In this document: positions 1 through 6,903 of the stretch, piece after piece
Position numbering within the stretch: position 1 is the first letter of the stretch
Layout of the letters: every line of letters starts with the position of its first letter
NCBI GenBank assembly: GCA_028817755.1
Contig: JAPPPA010000264.1
Coordinates: 1-13,044 of the forward strand
Direction of reading: 5' to 3'
DNA: 13,044 nt
Origin: Gammaproteobacteria bacterium
Lineage (GTDB): Bacteria; Pseudomonadota; Gammaproteobacteria; JAPPPA01
Notes under the pieces: generated by a model
Database searches by the model: none
Told to the model about the DNA's origin: nothing
The model's input: the letters and a program-made list of their open reading frames with translations, nothing else
Program-made: the position numbers and the translations under genes

Positions 1-1737
1 GCCGTAGGCGTTAATGCCGTCTGGGAATTCTTTGCGGGTGGCTTTTTCGATTTTGGCGGCTTTCTGCGGCTGCATCATGCCCTTGGTGCGTTTAGCCAAC
101 AGTGATTCCAAATCAATGCCGTCGATTAGGTCGATCGGGTCAAGCACATTGCCCTTCGACTTTGACATTTTCTGGCCTTCGCCATCGCGTACCAGCGCGT
201 GTACGTAGACTTCTTTGAACGGCACTTCGCCGTCCATAAACTTCATGCCCATCATGATCATGCGGGCAACCCAGAAGAAAATAATGTCGAAGCCGGTAAC
301 CAGCACGCTAGTCGGGTAAAACTTCTCAAGCTCTGGCGTTTTCTCTGGCCAGCCTAGGGTTGAGAACGGCCATAGTGCCGAGCTAAACCAGGTGTCGAGC
401 ACATCTTCGTCTTGGGTGAGTTCGATATCGCCGAGATTGTGTTTGGCGCGTACAGCGGCTTCGTCTTCGCCTACGTAAACATTGCCGTCGGCGTCATACC
501 AAGCCGGAATACGGTGGCCCCACCAAATCTGGCGGCTAATGCACCAGTCTTCGATATTGCGCATCCATTCGAAGTAAGTCTTCGACCAGTTTTCTGGCAC
601 GAATTTAATCTTGCCGGTTTCAACCGCTTCAATCGCAGGCTTAGCTAGCGGCTCAGCGCGTACAAACCATTGGTCGGTCATGTAAGGCTCGATAACCGCA
701 TTGGTACGGTCACCGCGTGGCACCATCAATTTATGTGGTTTGATATTGCCTAGGCAGCCTTCGGCATCTAAATCAGCCACGATTTGCTTACGTGCTTCGT
801 AGCGATCTAAGCCTTGGTATTTCTCTGGTGCGTTGTCGTTAATAGCGGCAACGTCGGTGAGGATGTTGATAACCGGCAAGTTGTGGCGTTTGCCCATTTG
901 GTTATCGTTAAAGTCGTGCGCTGGGGTGATTTTCACCACGCCAGTACCAAATTCCATATCTACGTAGTCGTCGGCAATCACGGGAATTTCACGACCCACC
1001 AGCGGCAGGGTAACGGTCTTGCCGATCATGTCGGCGTAGCGTTCGTCTTTCGGGTTTACCGCAACGGCGGTGTCACCCAACATGGTTTCTGGGCGGGTGG
1101 TCGCTACTGTGAGCTTGCCGCTGCCATCGGTAAGTGGGTAGTGGAATTCCCAAAGAAACCCGTCCTCTTCCTCAGAAATAACTTCGAGGTCAGAAACAGC
1201 GGTTTCAAGGACTGGATCCCAGTTAACGAGGCGCTTGCCGCGATAGATAAGGTCTTCTTCGTAAAGCTTTACGAAGACTTCCTGCACGGCGCCCGACAAG
1301 CCTTCGTCCATGGTGAAGCGCTCGCGCTGCCAGTCAACGGATGCGCCCATACGGCGTAGTTGTTTGCAGATGGTGCCGCCAGACTCAGCTTTCCAATCCC
1401 AAACTTTGTCGATGAAGGCATCGCGGCCTAGGTCGTGGCGGGTTTTGCCGTCGGCATTCAGTTGGCGCTCAACCACCATCTGTGTGGCGATGCCAGCGTG
1501 GTCGGTGCCCGGCTGCCAAAGCGTGTCTTTACCTTGCATGCGCTGCCAACGAATCAAGGCATCCATAATGGTGTCTTGGAAGGCGTGGCCCATATGTAAG
1601 CTGCCGGTAACATTGGGCGGCGGAATCATGATGCAATATTCGTCGTCACTCTTAGCGGTGGCGGCGAAATGGCTTTGGTCTTCCCAGTTTTGGTAAATAC
1701 CAGACTCGATGCTTTTCGGATCGTAGGTCTTTTGCAT
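1..1737 (-). CDS. valS: Valyl-tRNA synthetase (ValS), N-terminal 579 residues, cut by the window edge
   Basis: Class Ia aminoacyl-tRNA synthetase that charges tRNA-Val with valine in the cytoplasm and edits mischarged threonine. The reading frame is open from the ATG at 1737 to base 1, giving 579 residues; the family is usually about 900-950, so the C-terminal anticodon-binding and coiled-coil part lies outside the window. The HIGH signature appears as HMGH at residues 48-51, inside the typical PPPNVTGSLHMGH context. The second ATP-binding signature KMSKS is at residues 523-527. Between them lies the inserted CP1 editing domain, with TTRPETMLGDTAVAV and a DHAGIATQ motif near the start. GGAA sits 4 bases before the ATG, which supports this start. 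The gene lies 98 bases downstream of holC in the same direction, an order common in Gammaproteobacteria. Identity is certain; only the truncation limits the call. Confidence 0.97.
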   Translation of the reverse strand, partial: MQKTYDPKSIESGIYQNWEDQSHFAATAKSDDEYCIMIPPPNVTGSLHMGHAFQDTIMDALIRWQRMQGKDTLWQPGTDHAGIATQMVVERQLNADGKTRHDLGRDAFIDKVWDWKAESGGTICKQLRRMGASVDWQRERFTMDEGLSGAVQEVFVKLYEEDLIYRGKRLVNWDPVLETAVSDLEVISEEEDGFLWEFHYPLTDGSGKLTVATTRPETMLGDTAVAVNPKDERYADMIGKTVTLPLVGREIPVIADDYVDMEFGTGVVKITPAHDFNDNQMGKRHNLPVINILTDVAAINDNAPEKYQGLDRYEARKQIVADLDAEGCLGNIKPHKLMVPRGDRTNAVIEPYMTDQWFVRAEPLAKPAIEAVETGKIKFVPENWSKTYFEWMRNIEDWCISRQIWWGHRIPAWYDADGNVYVGEDEAAVRAKHNLGDIELTQDEDVLDTWFSSALWPFSTLGWPEKTPELEKFYPTSVLVTGFDIIFFWVARMIMMGMKFMDGEVPFKEVYVHALVRDGEGQKMSKSKGNVLDPIDLIDGIDLESLLAKRTKGMMQPQKAAKIEKATRKEFPDGINAYG

Positions 1738-1770
1738 GATGTTCCGTTGACTAAATAATGCTGCGCTGCG

Positions 1771-1796
1771 AAAAAATAGCCGCACATTATAGCGGC
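1771..1796 (-). promoter_or_regulatory. Hairpin with T-run and embedded TATAAT ahead of valS
   Basis: On the minus strand GCCGC (1796-1792) and GCGGC (1783-1779) form a 5-bp stem around an 8-base loop, followed by TA and six T (1776-1771). This has the form of a weak intrinsic terminator for transcripts arriving from holC. The loop contains a perfect TATAAT (1791-1786), a plausible -10 box for a separate valS promoter; the best -35 I see is CTGAAA at a short 15-base spacing. Terminator and promoter readings may both hold. This is inferred from sequence form only. Confidence 0.4.
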
Positions 1797-1835
1797 AAGC
1801 GGCGTATTTCAGGGCGAGTTGTTTGGGCTTGGAGC

Positions 1836-2267
1836 CTAGTCTTGGAAGATTGGATGGTCTTCGATGGTATAGCCGCGATCGCTAAACCATTGGGCTCTAG
1901 TTTCTAGTGTTGTACCGCTGGCGCTGGCTATTTCAGCGTAACGTTCAAAGCGACTGAAAGCGGTTATCGGTTTATCGCTAAAGTTAATCAGCAGGCTATT
2001 ACGGACTAACTTGAGCATAGTACTGTTAGAGGTGCTTGCTAACGCTTGTGCCGCATCTTCGCAAACCGCAATTGCACCAGACTGTGGCTGCAATTGCGGC
2101 TCTAGATCGTGCTTGTTTAGTTGTTGTATTAGTGCGGTTTGCTTCTCTGCCGTTTCACAATGCACAACAACGCTAAAGTTTAGCGCGCGGACTTTTCTGA
2201 TGAGTCGGGCACTAAAGGCGGTGGCGTCTACATCATCCGCTAGTAAGTAGCGGGTTACAGGTGTCAC
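1836..2267 (-). CDS. holC: DNA polymerase III chi subunit (HolC)
   Basis: Accessory subunit of the replicative polymerase. In E. coli, chi pairs with psi (HolD) in the clamp loader and binds the C-terminal tail of single-strand-binding protein. The protein has 143 residues (E. coli chi has 147). The family pattern is visible: an N-terminal TRYLL strand, a helix with ARLIRKVRALNFSVVVHC, and a C-terminal FERYAEIAS segment followed by RAQWFSDRGY. The start is GTG, and it overlaps the pepA stop by one base (TAGTG), so translation is probably coupled; a weak AGG lies 6 bases upstream of the GTG. The stop is TAG. The chi family is poorly conserved, so the position between pepA and valS carries much of the weight of the assignment. 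Confidence 0.9.
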   Translation of the reverse strand: MTPVTRYLLADDVDATAFSARLIRKVRALNFSVVVHCETAEKQTALIQQLNKHDLEPQLQPQSGAIAVCEDAAQALASTSNSTMLKLVRNSLLINFSDKPITAFSRFERYAEIASASGTTLETRAQWFSDRGYTIEDHPIFQD

Positions 2268-3754
2268 TATTTGCCTGCGCGGGCGAGCAAGAACTCAGAA
2301 AGTAATGGCACAGGGCGCCCAGTTGCACCTTTATGCGCGCCGCTTTTCCATGCGGTACCGGCAATATCTAAATGCGCCCAGCGATAGTCTTCGGTAAAGC
2401 GCGCAAGGAAGCAGGCTGCAGTGATAGTGCCTGCTGGGCGGCCACCGATGTTGGCAATGTCTGCAAAGTTAGATTTCAGTTGCTGTTGATAGTCGTCGTT
2501 GATCGGCAATCTCCACGCGGGATCGCTCGCAGCTTCCCCTGCGGCTAATAGTTCAGCAGCGAGTTCGTCGTCATTACCCATTAGGCCGCTAATGTGATGA
2601 CCTAGGGCAATAATGCAAGCGCCGGTTAGTGTCGCCATGTCGACTACAACTTCTGGATCGAAGCGGCGGCTGTATTCCAACGCGTCACACAGGATTAGGC
2701 GACCTTCAGCATCAGTATTCAAAATTTCGATGGTTTTGCCAGCCATGCTGGTGACTACATCACCCGGTTTAACAGCAATGCCGTCAGGCAAGTTCTCTGA
2801 GCTTGGTACGACAGCAACAATGTTGAGCGGTAATTTTAATTCACAAGCCATTTGTATGGCGCCGAATACTGAGGCTGCTCCGCACATGTCGTATTTCATT
2901 TCGTCCATGCCAGCACCTGGCTTGAGGCTAATGCCGCCTGCATCAAAGGTTAGACCTTTACCGACTAAGCAGATCGGTTTGTCGTTAGCGCCTGCGCCTT
3001 TATATTCCATGGTGATGAGCTTGGCTGGCTGGCGGCTACCGCGTGAAACGGCTAGTAGCGCGCCCATGCCTAGCGTTTCCATTTCAGCTTCTTCAAGCAC
3101 AGTCGTATTTAGGCGAGCGTATTGCTTATCTAGTGCCTGTGCCTGTTCGGCCAAGTAAGTAGGTGTGCATACGTTGCCTGGCAAATTCCCTAGCTCGCGC
3201 GCGAGGTTACTGCCACGGCCGATTGCTGCACCTTCGGCCACAGCGTCGTGAAACGCTTCATCTGCGGCGATGCTAATGCACTCTAAGGCGCTGCTAGGAT
3301 TGTGGCTTTTAGTTGCCGTGTATTGGTAGCTCGCCAATGCTGCGGCACTCGCAAGCTGGCGCACGGCAGATTGGCTTAGGTCGCTATTATTTAAACTTAA
3401 AGCCAGTGCCGAAATAGCTTGGCTACTTTGTGTTTTGGCTAAGGTTTTTTGTGCTGCTTGTTGCGCATTTGCAATCACCCGCGCGTTTAATGAGCTTTCT
3501 GCGCCTAGGCCAACCAGCACAACTTTGCGCTTGTTGTGCCATAACATCTGTACTTGATTGCGGCTACCGGAAAAGTCGCCAGATTCCAATAGCGAGGCTA
3601 GCGTGCCTTCTAGCTGTTGGTTTAAAGTTGCAAAAAAGCCATTTGCTGATAGCTCTACACAAGGCTATGCGCCTGTAGCGCCGCTGCATAAGCCCACAAT
3701 AAGCGGGGCGTTACCGTCTAGCGTTTGTTGTAGAGAAAGGGCTTTGATTTGCAT
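2267..3754 (-). CDS. pepA: Leucyl aminopeptidase PepA, interrupted by an in-frame TAG at codon 30 (possible pseudogene)
   Basis: M17 family two-metal aminopeptidase that removes N-terminal residues from peptides; in E. coli it is also a DNA-binding accessory protein for Xer recombination and a carAB regulator. The frame from the ATG at 3754 has 495 sense or interrupted codons, near the E. coli 503, and its catalytic residues sit exactly four positions before the E. coli ones: K266, D271, K278, D289, D348, E350, R352, with NTDAEGRL at 347-354. AGGA lies 7 bases before the ATG and a good promoter precedes it. However, codon 30 is TAG (3667-3665), in a variable part of the N-terminal domain, with homology-like sequence continuing in the same frame on both sides. 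The longest uninterrupted piece starts at a TTG at 3589 (440 residues) and keeps the whole catalytic domain, but no ribosome binding site precedes that TTG or the ATG at 3547. The terminal stop is TAG, overlapping the holC start. Confidence 0.9.
3665..3667 (-). other. Premature TAG in pepA
   Basis: In-frame stop at codon 30 of pepA, between GCA and CCT codons. No frame change is needed on either side, so a single substitution (for example from CAG or another near-TAG codon) explains it. Other genes here end in TAG (holC, lptG, the RDD gene, panC), so TAG is a working stop codon in this genome and not a reassigned one. A base-calling or assembly error cannot be excluded from one sequence. Confidence 0.85.
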
Positions 3755-3761
3755 GAGTTGT

Positions 3762-3765
3762 TCCT
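3762..3765 (-). promoter_or_regulatory. Ribosome binding site of pepA
   Basis: AGGA on the minus strand, 7 bases before the ATG at 3754. It fixes 3754 as the original start of pepA, upstream of the premature TAG. Confidence 0.7.
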
Positions 3766-3817
3766 AAAATATTGGGAGCTAATGGTTGTTACTTTGCACC
3801 ATAGCTGGGCGCGCAAT

Positions 3818-3845
3818 GTTATATGCTTGTGCGATAGTGTCTCAA
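3818..3845 (-). promoter_or_regulatory. Predicted sigma-70 promoter of pepA-holC(-valS)
   Basis: Minus strand: -35 TTGAGA (3845-3840, 5 of 6 consensus), 16-base spacer, -10 TATAAC (3823-3818, 5 of 6). This would start transcription near 3811, about 55 bases before the pepA ATG. It lies in the 131-base divergent region shared with lptF. I see no equally good promoter for lptF on the plus strand: TTGCAC at 3794 with TGTTAT at 3817 is weak, and TATAAG at 3864 lacks a -35. Confidence 0.6.
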
Positions 3846-3885
3846 CTGGTTTGTATCCCTCTTTATAAGGCGCAGCGTACTTTCA

Positions 3886-5007
3886 GTGGCCCGTATTCTT
3901 AATCGTTACCTGCTTAAGCAGGTGTTTGTTAGCTTTATTGGTGTGACTGCCATTTTAATGGTGGTGTTGATCGCTGCGCGATTTATGCGTTTTTTGGGTC
4001 AAGCCGCTGACGGTAACTTAGATCCTGCTTCTGTGTTTACCTTGCTGGGACTGACAACGCTCCACTATATGGTGCTGTTATTCCCGCCGGCGATTTTGAT
4101 TTCTGTGCAGCTTGCTTTAGGCCGTTTGTATCGCGATTCCGAAATGCATGCGGTGATGGCTTGTGGCATTGGCGTGGGCCAGTTGTATCGGCCTCTGTTG
4201 GGGTTTGCCTTTGCTTTAACGGCGATTGTGGCGGCATTAACGTTATATGTGACGCCTTGGGCGGGGCAGTTTGCCGAGGAAGTGCGGGGCCGTGCCAAGC
4301 ATGAAGCACAGGTTGGCTTTGTGGAGGCGGGGCGTTTCCAAAGTTTTGATCGTGGTCGAGCGGTACTGTTTGCTGAACAGGTGGATGAGGAAAACGGCGA
4401 GCTGAGAGAGTTGTTTTTATACAGCCGTGCTGATGTTGATTCCGCTGCTGACAGTACCGTGCGTGCGAGCCAGGGGCGTTTTGCCGTGGATAAGGAAACC
4501 GGTGATCGTAGCTTAGTGCTTGAAAATGGCTGGCGGTATCAAGGTGTTCCGGGACAAGCCTCTTGGGAGGTCACCCAGTTTGAAGAGCACGGTGTTTACT
4601 TCAATATTTCACCGCCTGATATTGTGATTAGTGAGCGCAGCTTGCGCCCTACATCCAGTTTAATGGGCTCGGATAAGCCGGAAGATCGCGCAGAATTACA
4701 GTGGCGCCTTGCTTACCCTTTAGCCGTTTTTATGTTGGTTTTATTGGCTGTGCCGATGTCTAAGGTTGAACCTCGTCAGGGCCGTTACGGGCGTCTGATT
4801 GGCGGTTTGTTGGCTTACATTCTGTATTTCAACGTCATGGGTATTTTGAAAGTCCAAATCGAAAAAGCGGCACTGCCAGAGTGGCCCGGTATTTGGGTTG
4901 CTCACGGTTTAGTGTTGCTTTGGGTGCTTTTTTTACTGTGGCGTGAAGGTGTCTTTGTGAAGATTCCGAACGTGAATCAACGTATGGCAGGTGGTTTAGA
5001 CGAATGA
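3886..5007 (+). CDS. lptF: LPS export permease LptF
   Basis: Inner-membrane permease of the LptB2FGC ABC transporter, which extracts lipopolysaccharide from the inner membrane and pushes it along the periplasmic Lpt bridge. 373 residues, the usual family size. The N-terminus has the family pattern: RYLLKQVFVSF, a first membrane segment at about residues 13-32, then hydrophobic stretches near 50-75 and 100-125 with the conserved segment LGRLYRDSEMHAVMACGIG. A hydrophilic periplasmic beta domain covers about 130-265. C-terminal membrane segments follow, starting with LAYPLAVFMLVLLAVPMS and the loop VEPRQGRYGR. The start is GTG at 3886, chosen because it aligns with the usual short LptF N-terminus; the ribosome binding site is weak. 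It overlaps lptG by four bases (ATGA), so the two are co-translated. An LPS-bearing outer membrane follows from this pair. Confidence 0.95.
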   Translation: MARILNRYLLKQVFVSFIGVTAILMVVLIAARFMRFLGQAADGNLDPASVFTLLGLTTLHYMVLLFPPAILISVQLALGRLYRDSEMHAVMACGIGVGQLYRPLLGFAFALTAIVAALTLYVTPWAGQFAEEVRGRAKHEAQVGFVEAGRFQSFDRGRAVLFAEQVDEENGELRELFLYSRADVDSAADSTVRASQGRFAVDKETGDRSLVLENGWRYQGVPGQASWEVTQFEEHGVYFNISPPDIVISERSLRPTSSLMGSDKPEDRAELQWRLAYPLAVFMLVLLAVPMSKVEPRQGRYGRLIGGLLAYILYFNVMGILKVQIEKAALPEWPGIWVAHGLVLLWVLFLLWREGVFVKIPNVNQRMAGGLDE

Positions 5008-6068
5008 ACCATTTAACCAAATATCTCGCGGGTGCAACGCTAACGGGCGCAGCCTTGGTATTGATGGCCTTGCTAGCCATTTCCATGTTTCTTGGTTTTT
5101 TGGGCGAGCTAGACCATGTCGGCAAAGGTAATTACAGCCTAGGCATGGCGTTTCTGACCGTGTTGCTTGAAATGCCGGCGTTAGCCTATGAGATGTTGCC
5201 ATTAGCGGCCTTAATTGGCGGCTTAATGGGGCTAGGTGCTTTGGCCTCAGGCAGTGAGTTAATCGTGATGAGCGCGGCAGGGATGTCGCTATGGAGTATT
5301 GGTCGAGCTGTAGCGCTCGCAGGTACTTTACTTGCTAGTGCCGCTTTTGTTTTGGGAGATTGGGTAGCACCTTGGGCTTCATTGGAGTCTGAAGTGGTGC
5401 GTTATCAATCCATTAGCGGCGCGCGCTGGGATGCGAACAAGCAGGATATCTGGTTTCGTGATGGCAATCGTTATGTCAACGTAAGTAAGTTGGCACAAGA
5501 GCGTGTGAATGGCCGAATCACGACGTTTGATGTTGATAGCGACGGCAAATTTAGCCAAATTGCGGTGGCGGCGTCTGCTGATATTGAAGGCAAGCGTTGG
5601 TTTCTGAACGACTGGCGTGGTGTCGGTTTTCGTCGCGATGAAGTCTTGTTGCGTGAGCAACCTCGCCAAGCTTGGGATACCAGCTTAACGCCGGAGATGA
5701 TCAACTTGTTTGCGGTTGCTCCGCAAAGCTTTAGCTCCTATGAGCTCTTTCAGTATGTACGGTATTTGCACGACAATCGCTTAGACGCATCAGTGTTTGA
5801 GCAGGCGCTATGGCGTAAAGCCGTTGTACCGGTATCTATTGTATTGATGTGTTTGTTAGCGTTGCCGTTTGTAATGGGGCCGTTACGCGACTCGGGTAGC
5901 GGTCAGCGTTTGGTGACAGGCGTTGTAATTGGCGTGGTTTATTTTCTTGCCAACCAACTGTTCCGTGATAGCGCTCAGCTTTATGGCCTAAGCCCGTTAT
6001 TTGGGGCTTGGGGGCCTACTGCGGTATTGGCCGTGATTACGGCCTTTTCGCTGCGTTTCGCACGCTAG
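5004..6068 (+). CDS. lptG: LPS export permease LptG
   Basis: Second permease half of the LptB2FGC lipopolysaccharide extractor; pairs with LptF, and its periplasmic domain hands LPS to LptC and LptA. 354 residues, typical for the family. Visible features: NHLTKYLAGATLTG at the N-terminus leading into the first membrane segment, the stretch LEMPALAYEMLPLAALIGGLMGLGALASGSELIVMSAAGMS (about 53-93) that includes the coupling-helix region, a periplasmic beta domain at about 125-260, and C-terminal membrane segments including SIVLMCLLALPFVMGP, where the conserved LRDSGSGQRL loop follows. The ATG overlaps the lptF TGA. The stop codon TAG (6066-6068) lies inside a CTAG that borders the inverted-repeat element next to it, so the element sits immediately after the last codon without changing the protein. 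Confidence 0.95.
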   Translation: MNHLTKYLAGATLTGAALVLMALLAISMFLGFLGELDHVGKGNYSLGMAFLTVLLEMPALAYEMLPLAALIGGLMGLGALASGSELIVMSAAGMSLWSIGRAVALAGTLLASAAFVLGDWVAPWASLESEVVRYQSISGARWDANKQDIWFRDGNRYVNVSKLAQERVNGRITTFDVDSDGKFSQIAVAASADIEGKRWFLNDWRGVGFRRDEVLLREQPRQAWDTSLTPEMINLFAVAPQSFSSYELFQYVRYLHDNRLDASVFEQALWRKAVVPVSIVLMCLLALPFVMGPLRDSGSGQRLVTGVVIGVVYFLANQLFRDSAQLYGLSPLFGAWGPTAVLAVITAFSLRFAR

Positions 6069-6098
6069 GGAAGCTCTGATTGAGTAGGAGATTCTCTG
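6069..6098 (+). repeat. Left terminal inverted repeat of the element
   Basis: Begins GGAAGCTCTGATTGA and continues GTAGGAGATTCTCTG. It pairs with 6301-6330 at 27 of 30 positions. Confidence 0.75.
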
Positions 6099-6194
6099 GC
6101 TTTACACCGATTCCGTAATCAAGGCGCAGTTGCGCTGCTTTAGTCATTCTAAAGCAAGCGGCTGCAACGCAGAGTGCGGGATCGGTGTAAAGCC
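6098..6194. repeat. Long imperfect hairpin inside the element
   Basis: GGCTTTACACCGAT (6098-6111) is the exact reverse complement of 6181-6194, and one G-U plus three more pairs extend the stem to 18 bp. At the tip TGCTTTAG (6136-6143) pairs with CTAAAGCA (6149-6156) around a 5-base loop, and GTTGC (6129-6133) can pair with GCAAC (6164-6168). A transcript from either strand would form one rod of about 97 bases. It could stop or protect the ends of the convergent lptG and RDD-gene messages; that role is inference. Confidence 0.65.
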
Positions 6195-6300
6195 CCTTCG
6201 GGCGGGCTTCTCGCGCAAGTTGAACTGCGTTGCAAGCCTAGCGAAGGCAATAAGCATTCGGCGGCGGCTTGCGCCTTGCCAACTCACACGAGAAGATCCG

Positions 6301-6330
6301 CAGAGCATTTCCTATTCAATCAGAGCTTCC
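6301..6330 (-). repeat. Right terminal inverted repeat of the element
   Basis: Read on the minus strand from 6330 it begins GGAAGCTCTGATTGA and continues ATAGGAAATGCTCTG, matching the left end at 27 of 30 positions. Confidence 0.75.
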
Positions 6331-6798
6331 CTAGTGATCTAACTGAATTTTCTCAAGCGGCTGGAAGATGACGCTGGTTTTGCTAAGACGGTCATGCCAA
6401 GTGCGGCCAGCTGGGTCAATAAGAGCCCACAAGTAACCGAGCCCTAATACTCCCCAAGATAGCCCTGCAGCAATAAAACGCATTGCTGCGCTTAGCCAAG
6501 TCATGTTGCCGCCGTCTACATGTACGGCTTTAACTTTCCAAACGCGCATACCTAATGTTTGGCCGCCACGTGTCCAGCTCCAGCCATAAAAGAAAAACGT
6601 TGCCAGAATCCAGATCAACACCAATACAGGCTGGTTAATCTCCACCGGGTTGACTTGATTTAAGCTGCTGTGGCCGTTTTCCGGCACGGGTACTTGTAGC
6701 GCGATAAAGATTAAGCTTAGAAAGATATTTAAGCCTAGGATCAGTAATAAGTCGTAGCCGAGTGCCGTAAGCCGGCGCCAAAGAGGAGCGGGTTGCAT
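6331..6798 (-). CDS. RDD-family inner-membrane protein
   Basis: 155-residue integral membrane protein of the RDD family, named for one Arg and two Asp residues. The function of most members is unknown; some are linked to ion or small-molecule transport. The motif residues are visible: Arg in PLWRRLTALGYDLLL (about 8-9), Asp15 in the first membrane segment (about 12-34), and the C-terminal DPAGRTWHDRLSKT with its Asp. Two more hydrophobic segments lie at about 54-73 and 104-126; the loop GGQTLGMRVWKVKAV between them is typical of the family. The ATG at 6798 is the natural start, but no clear ribosome binding site precedes it. An RDD gene next to lptFG is also common in Pseudomonas-type genomes; I know of no proven functional tie. 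The stop TAG falls inside the CTAG bordering the adjacent element. Confidence 0.88.
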   Translation of the reverse strand: MQPAPLWRRLTALGYDLLLILGLNIFLSLIFIALQVPVPENGHSSLNQVNPVEINQPVLVLIWILATFFFYGWSWTRGGQTLGMRVWKVKAVHVDGGNMTWLSAAMRFIAAGLSWGVLGLGYLWALIDPAGRTWHDRLSKTSVIFQPLEKIQLDH

Positions 6799-6903
6799 CT
6801 GTGTTTGTCTGCGTAAAAAGGTTTCGAGGGCGTGATAGTATAGCCGCGCTTAATTGGCCGCGTCTGCAGTGCGGCTGTCACTCCAATCACAACGCTGACC
6901 AGC
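6799..6903. promoter_or_regulatory. Divergent intergenic region, RDD gene / pcnB
   Basis: 105 bases between divergent starts, so promoters for both directions are expected here. The best -10 candidate is TATACT on the minus strand (6842-6837) for the RDD gene, without a convincing -35. GCCGC and GCGGC near 6858-6874 can form a small stem. I find no convincing promoter for pcnB by eye. Confidence 0.3.

Larger units (their letters stand above)
6069..6330. mobile_element. Miniature inverted-repeat (MITE-like) element between lptG and the RDD gene
   Basis: A 262-base non-coding stretch. Its left end starts GGAAGCTCTGATTGA and its right end, read on the other strand, starts with the same 15 bases; the match continues to about 30 bases with 3 mismatches. 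CTAG flanks both sides (6065-6068 and 6331-6334). The 4-base CTAG duplication and the GGAAG tip resemble the IS5 group, whose target is YTAR; that relationship is inference. The interior holds no transposase and no credible gene; short frames across it are chance. It folds into two arms (6098-6194 and 6207-6295). Such elements are moved by a transposase supplied elsewhere. CTAG is its own complement, so it could alternatively be the outermost part of the inverted repeats and not a target duplication. Confidence 0.72.

Noticed and set aside
814..1696. Long plus-strand open frames opposite valS
   Set aside because: They are antisense shadows of valS, whose minus-strand frame carries HIGH and KMSKS in one unbroken frame.
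2613..3158. 181-codon plus-strand open frame opposite pepA
   Set aside because: Shadow frame over the conserved PepA catalytic domain; composition is Ser/Pro/Ala-rich with no recognisable motif.
3665..3667. TAG in pepA as a recoded codon (pyrrolysine or reassigned stop)
   Set aside because: Several neighbouring genes end in TAG at their expected family lengths, and PepA has no known need for a special residue there.
6130..6371. Two small plus-strand open frames within the inverted-repeat element
   Set aside because: They lie in hairpin sequence, run into the RDD gene on the opposite strand and lack a ribosome binding site; their residues look like chance translation.
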